This document shows, in pieces, positions 60,980 through 64,000 of a stretch of 64,000 nt of DNA (its first letter is position 1; every line of letters starts with the position of its first letter). Source of the DNA: Acidobacteriota bacterium (GTDB lineage Bacteria > Acidobacteriota > Blastocatellia > Pyrinomonadales > Pyrinomonadaceae); the NCBI GenBank assembly GCA_016718135.1, contig JADKEF010000001.1:1-64000 (forward strand). Reading direction: 5' to 3'. Position numbers and translations under genes: made by a program. The notes below the pieces were generated by a model. The model did not search any database, was not told the DNA's origin, and saw nothing but the letters and a program-made list of their open reading frames with translations.

Positions 60980-62170
60980 ATGTTTGTCGACACACAACCA
61001 TCAGAAATACCCAATAAGGGCGGCGACCGTCCGTCGCCCGAGTCGCTCCTGCAGATGCTGCGGGAGAACGAGCGGGCGAAGCTGCGGGTGTACATCGGTG
61101 CGGCGGCCGGCGTCGGCAAGACGTACAAGATGCTTGAGGACGCACATCAATTGAAAGAGCAAGGAATCGATGTTGTCATTGCCGTCGTCGAGGCTCATGG
61201 ACGTGCCGAGACCGAAGAGCAGATCAGAGATCTAGAAATAATCCCGCCGAAACTTATCGAGTATCGCGGCAATATTTTCGAAGAAATGGACCTCGCCGCT
61301 GTGATCGAGCGCAAACCAGCAGTCGCAGTCGTTGATGAGCTTGCCCACACCAATATCGAGGGCGCAAAAAACGAAAAGCGGTATCAGGATGTCAAAGAAC
61401 TGCTCGAGAATGGGATTTCTGTGATCACCGCGGTCAATATCCAACATATCGAGTCGCTGAATGACATTGTAGTCAGGACAACTGGCGTTCAGGTGCGTGA
61501 GACGGTTCCCGACTGCTTCTTCAAAAATGCAGATGAGGTCATTGATGTTGACGTCTCGATCGACACGCTGCGAACTCGGCTTCGGCAAGGCAAGATATAC
61601 TCCGTCGAGAAGATAGAACAGGCTCTCACTAACTTCTTCCGAAAGGGCAATTTGGCGACTCTGCGGGAACTCGCTCTCCGCCATGTCGCCCAGCAGCAGT
61701 CAGTCAAGGACACGGAATACCGTGAACGCGAGGGCCTGGATCATGCGGTCATCCCGGAAAAGGTCATGGTCTGCATGGCCTCGCGGGGAAGTGCGAAGAA
61801 GATCCTGCGAACTGGTTCACGCATCGCCGGTCGTTTTGCGACGGAAGATTGGTACGCGGTATACGTGGAGACACCAAATGAAGAACCAGGCCGAATCGAG
61901 CCGAAAGCATTTGCCGCACTTCAGGAAAATATCCGATTCGCAGAGACGCTGGGTGCCAAGGTCGTTAAGCTCAAGTCCACCAATGTTGCCGATGCACTGC
62001 TCGAATACGCCCGAGGAGAAGGCATCACTCACGTCATTTTCGGCCAGTCCGCCCGGACTCGTTGGGACATTTTCTGGCGCGGCTCGGTCATCAATCGCTT
62101 TCTGGCGGAGGTCAAGGACGCGGCGGTTCACGTCATCCCGGTCGAAAAAGAGGAAGGTCAGAGCAAATAA
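60980..62170 (+). CDS. KdpD N-terminal domain protein (ATP-binding plus Usp), split KdpD
   Basis: A 396-residue soluble protein: KdpD sensor domain with P-loop YIGAAAGVGKTYKMLEDA, VVDELAHTN (Walker B-like) and NIQHIESLNDIVVRTTGV, then a universal-stress-type domain (VMVCMASRGSAKKILRTGSR, HVIFGQSARTRWDIFWRGSV). It ends before any membrane or kinase domain; those lie in the gene at 51178. Start ATG 60980 (TTG 60971 possible), 15 bp after kdpC, so it is expressed with the pump. Confidence 0.92.
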   Translation: MFVDTQPSEIPNKGGDRPSPESLLQMLRENERAKLRVYIGAAAGVGKTYKMLEDAHQLKEQGIDVVIAVVEAHGRAETEEQIRDLEIIPPKLIEYRGNIFEEMDLAAVIERKPAVAVVDELAHTNIEGAKNEKRYQDVKELLENGISVITAVNIQHIESLNDIVVRTTGVQVRETVPDCFFKNADEVIDVDVSIDTLRTRLRQGKIYSVEKIEQALTNFFRKGNLATLRELALRHVAQQQSVKDTEYREREGLDHAVIPEKVMVCMASRGSAKKILRTGSRIAGRFATEDWYAVYVETPNEEPGRIEPKAFAALQENIRFAETLGAKVVKLKSTNVADALLEYARGEGITHVIFGQSARTRWDIFWRGSVINRFLAEVKDAAVHVIPVEKEEGQSK

Positions 62171-62223
62171 CTCGCCTGTTTTGATTACCCAAACAAACTG
62201 GTGCAAAATCAAACTCGTTTGAA

Positions 62224-63612
62224 ATGAGTGATTTGCCGCAAATAGTCATCGATCTAGCCAACGCCGTCAAGGCGGCCGGCGGCCGGGCTATGCTCAATGG
62301 CGGCTGCGTTCGCGACGCACTAATGGGCATCGAGCCAAAGGACTGGGATGTCGAAGTTTATGGCGTCGCGCCGTCGAAATTGGTTGAGGTGGTTAGTCAA
62401 TTTGGCGAGGTAAATGCGGTTGGCGAAGCATTTACTGTTTACAAGGTCGGCCGAGATTTAGACGTGTCGATCCCGCGACGTGAACGAAAGGTCGGCCAAG
62501 GCCATCGAGGGTTTGCTATCGTGGGCGACCCGGATATGTCTTTTGAGGAGGCATGTTCGAGACGTGATTTTACCGTAAACGCTATTCTCAAGAACATCCT
62601 GACGGGCGAGATCGTCGATCCGTATGACGGACGATTGGACATAGAGCGGAAAGTTTTGCGAATGGTTTCGCGTAAGACGTTTGCGGAGGACAGTTTGCGA
62701 GTACTGCGCGCGGCTCAGTTTGCGGCGAGACTTGAATTTGATATTGAGACGGAAACAATTGAAGTTTGCAAAGCGATCGACGTTACCGACTTGCCGAAAG
62801 AACGTATCTGGGGCGAATTTGAAAAGCTGGTCCTGCTGGCGGAAAAGCCTTCTATCGGTTTGAAATGGCTGTATGACCTTGGTGTGACACGGCAGCTTTT
62901 CCCCGAAATGCAGGCCCTTGTCGGCGTGCCGCAGGAACCGGCTTGGCATCCCGAGGGCGACGTTGACGTTCACACGCTGATGGTCGTCGACGAGGCGCGC
63001 AAGTTGATCGACGGACTCGACCATCCGCGAAAAGTAGCAGTCATGCTGGCTGCTTTAGCACATGATTTTGGCAAGCCACCGACCACGGAATTTATCGACG
63101 GCCGCATACGGTCCAGAGGACATGATGAAGCAGGCGTCGAGCCGACGCTCTCATTCCTCGATACGTTCGGTATTTACACTCTCGACGGCTACGATGTTCG
63201 AAACCAGGTCGTCCAGCTCGTCAGGTATCATCTCAAACCGGGTGAATATTACGGTGCCAAGACTCCAGTCGGAGACGGAGCTTTCCGACGGCTTGCCCGA
63301 AAGGTCGAGGCTGATCTACTGTATCGCGTAGCAAAAGCGGACAGTCTCGGACGCAATCCTGATTGGCTTCCTAGAGAGAAGTGGTTCGACTCGAAGGCTC
63401 AGGAATGGTTCATTGGTAAGGTAAGGGAACTGCAGATCGAGAAAAAGGCTCCCGCCCCGATCCTTATGGGAAGGCACCTCATCGAACTCGGGATGAACCC
63501 TTCGCCCGGCTTTAAGCTTATTCTCGATGCGGTGTACGAGATGCAGCTGGACGGAGCCGTTACCGACCTCGCCGGGGCAGTAGAACATGCCAAGCGATTA
63601 ATGACTGGGTGA
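62224..63612 (+). CDS. tRNA nucleotidyltransferase/poly(A) polymerase family protein with HD domain
   Basis: Adds or repairs the CCA end of tRNA, or is a related nucleotidyltransferase. 462 residues: GGCVRDALMG and KDWDVEVYG (class II nucleotidyltransferase G-S-like and D-x-D motifs), RRDFTVNAILKN, then EDSLRVLRAAQFAARLEFDI, and an HD phosphohydrolase domain (HTLMVVDEA, AHDFGKPPT near residue 279). The HD domain resembles that of multifunctional Cca. The tail overlaps the convergent MFS gene by 15 bp. Confidence 0.9.
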   Translation: MSDLPQIVIDLANAVKAAGGRAMLNGGCVRDALMGIEPKDWDVEVYGVAPSKLVEVVSQFGEVNAVGEAFTVYKVGRDLDVSIPRRERKVGQGHRGFAIVGDPDMSFEEACSRRDFTVNAILKNILTGEIVDPYDGRLDIERKVLRMVSRKTFAEDSLRVLRAAQFAARLEFDIETETIEVCKAIDVTDLPKERIWGEFEKLVLLAEKPSIGLKWLYDLGVTRQLFPEMQALVGVPQEPAWHPEGDVDVHTLMVVDEARKLIDGLDHPRKVAVMLAALAHDFGKPPTTEFIDGRIRSRGHDEAGVEPTLSFLDTFGIYTLDGYDVRNQVVQLVRYHLKPGEYYGAKTPVGDGAFRRLARKVEADLLYRVAKADSLGRNPDWLPREKWFDSKAQEWFIGKVRELQIEKKAPAPILMGRHLIELGMNPSPGFKLILDAVYEMQLDGAVTDLAGAVEHAKRLMTG

Positions 63613-64000
63613 TGGGACCGGCGCTGTTGCGGACTCGCCCGACCTTCGGTGCAGCATAGTCGCGAAAAAGAGACTGCACAAGATGATCGCAATACTCAAA
63701 TAGCCTGTGACCTCGTACCGTGCGATCGTATTGTCAGGCATTTTTATAACGATCAATCCGGCAATTACGGACGCCAAACCGACGAACATCTGCTGTACCG
63801 ATGAATTAAAGCTCATAAAACTGCCGCGTCGTTCAGGTGGCACAACATTGCTGATCATTGCTTGAGCAGGAATAAACCTTCCTGCCGAGATAATAAACCA
63901 TAACCCAGTAATACAAAGCACCAGATAAAAGGAGATGTGCGGCAAATTCGTGATCAGAGCGATTAACGGCACGGCCGCCAGTACGAGCGCCACAAATATT
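63598..64000 (-). CDS. MFS transporter, C-terminal part (runs off right edge)
   Basis: Last 130-plus residues of a major-facilitator protein: four hydrophobic segments (VLAAVPLIALITNL, FYLVLCITGLWFIISAGRFI, MFVGLASVIAGLIVIKM, LSIAIILCSLFFATML) with the loop VPPERRGSFMSF, typical between helices of drug-efflux-type MFS proteins. Substrate unknown. The start lies beyond the window. Confidence 0.8.
   Translation of the reverse strand, partial: IFVALVLAAVPLIALITNLPHISFYLVLCITGLWFIISAGRFIPAQAMISNVVPPERRGSFMSFNSSVQQMFVGLASVIAGLIVIKMPDNTIARYEVTGYLSIAIILCSLFFATMLHRRSGESATAPVPSPSH

Noticed and set aside
61683..62222. 179-codon plus-strand frame overlapping the KdpD N-half
   Set aside because: Serine/arginine-rich out-of-frame shadow of a certain gene.

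Overview
This 64-kb window looks like chromosomal DNA from a Gram-negative bacterium of the Acidobacteriota, most likely class Blastocatellia (Pyrinomonadaceae-like). That placement is inferred from overall protein character, beta-barrel and PEP-CTERM proteins, a moderate GC content judged by eye, and gene order; no search was run.

Layout. 1-9.9 kb: housekeeping genes (homocysteine methyltransferase behind a SAM-II riboswitch, mutM, a nucleotidyl-sugar transferase, a large TPR protein, thiE-thiD, acylphosphatase, apt). 9.9-16.3 kb: a tRNA-Arg fused almost directly to a PsiE-like gene, a putative small RNA, xseA/xseB, a zinc-ribbon membrane protein, a peroxiredoxin with an in-frame UGA at its catalytic position, a Bax-inhibitor-like protein, DoxX and a beta-barrel. 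16.3-18.2 kb: GTP-type PEP carboxykinase. 18.5-43.1 kb: one continuous translation supercluster (str, S10, spc and alpha operons in canonical order with secY, adk, map, infA and rpmJ), running into accB-accC; rpsO and pnp follow to 45.9 kb. 46-48 kb: a PEP-CTERM protein and a secreted protein. 48-51.2 kb: glycyl-tRNA synthetase and a fused formimidoyltransferase-cyclodeaminase. 51.2-62.2 kb: a potassium-homeostasis region with KdpFABC, KdpE, a KdpD split into two distant genes, an APC-type permease and a beta-barrel, arranged around a four-fold 11-bp repeat that resembles a KdpE operator. 62.2-64 kb: a tRNA nucleotidyltransferase/HD protein and a partial MFS transporter.

Main findings: (1) a candidate selenocysteine peroxiredoxin (TxxU motif) with a fitting bacterial SECIS hairpin; (2) a SAM-II-type riboswitch followed by a terminator hairpin; (3) about twenty spacers, mostly in the ribosomal supercluster, filled by imperfect hairpins whose arms are degenerate 7-bp (sometimes 9-bp) tandem repeats with a different word in each spacer, ending next to the following start codon; (4) palindromic repeats that begin exactly at stop codons; (5) long Ala/Glu/Val-rich acidic extensions on ribosomal proteins L4, L22 and S17; (6) the split KdpD and the 4 x 11-bp candidate operator.

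Caution: six genes (homocysteine methyltransferase, tuf, rplB, accC, pnp, kdpC) carry small indels that break otherwise intact and in several cases essential reading frames. The simplest reading is uncorrected sequencing error in a long-read or metagenomic assembly. The UGA in the peroxiredoxin is not of this kind, because the frame is unbroken on both sides.
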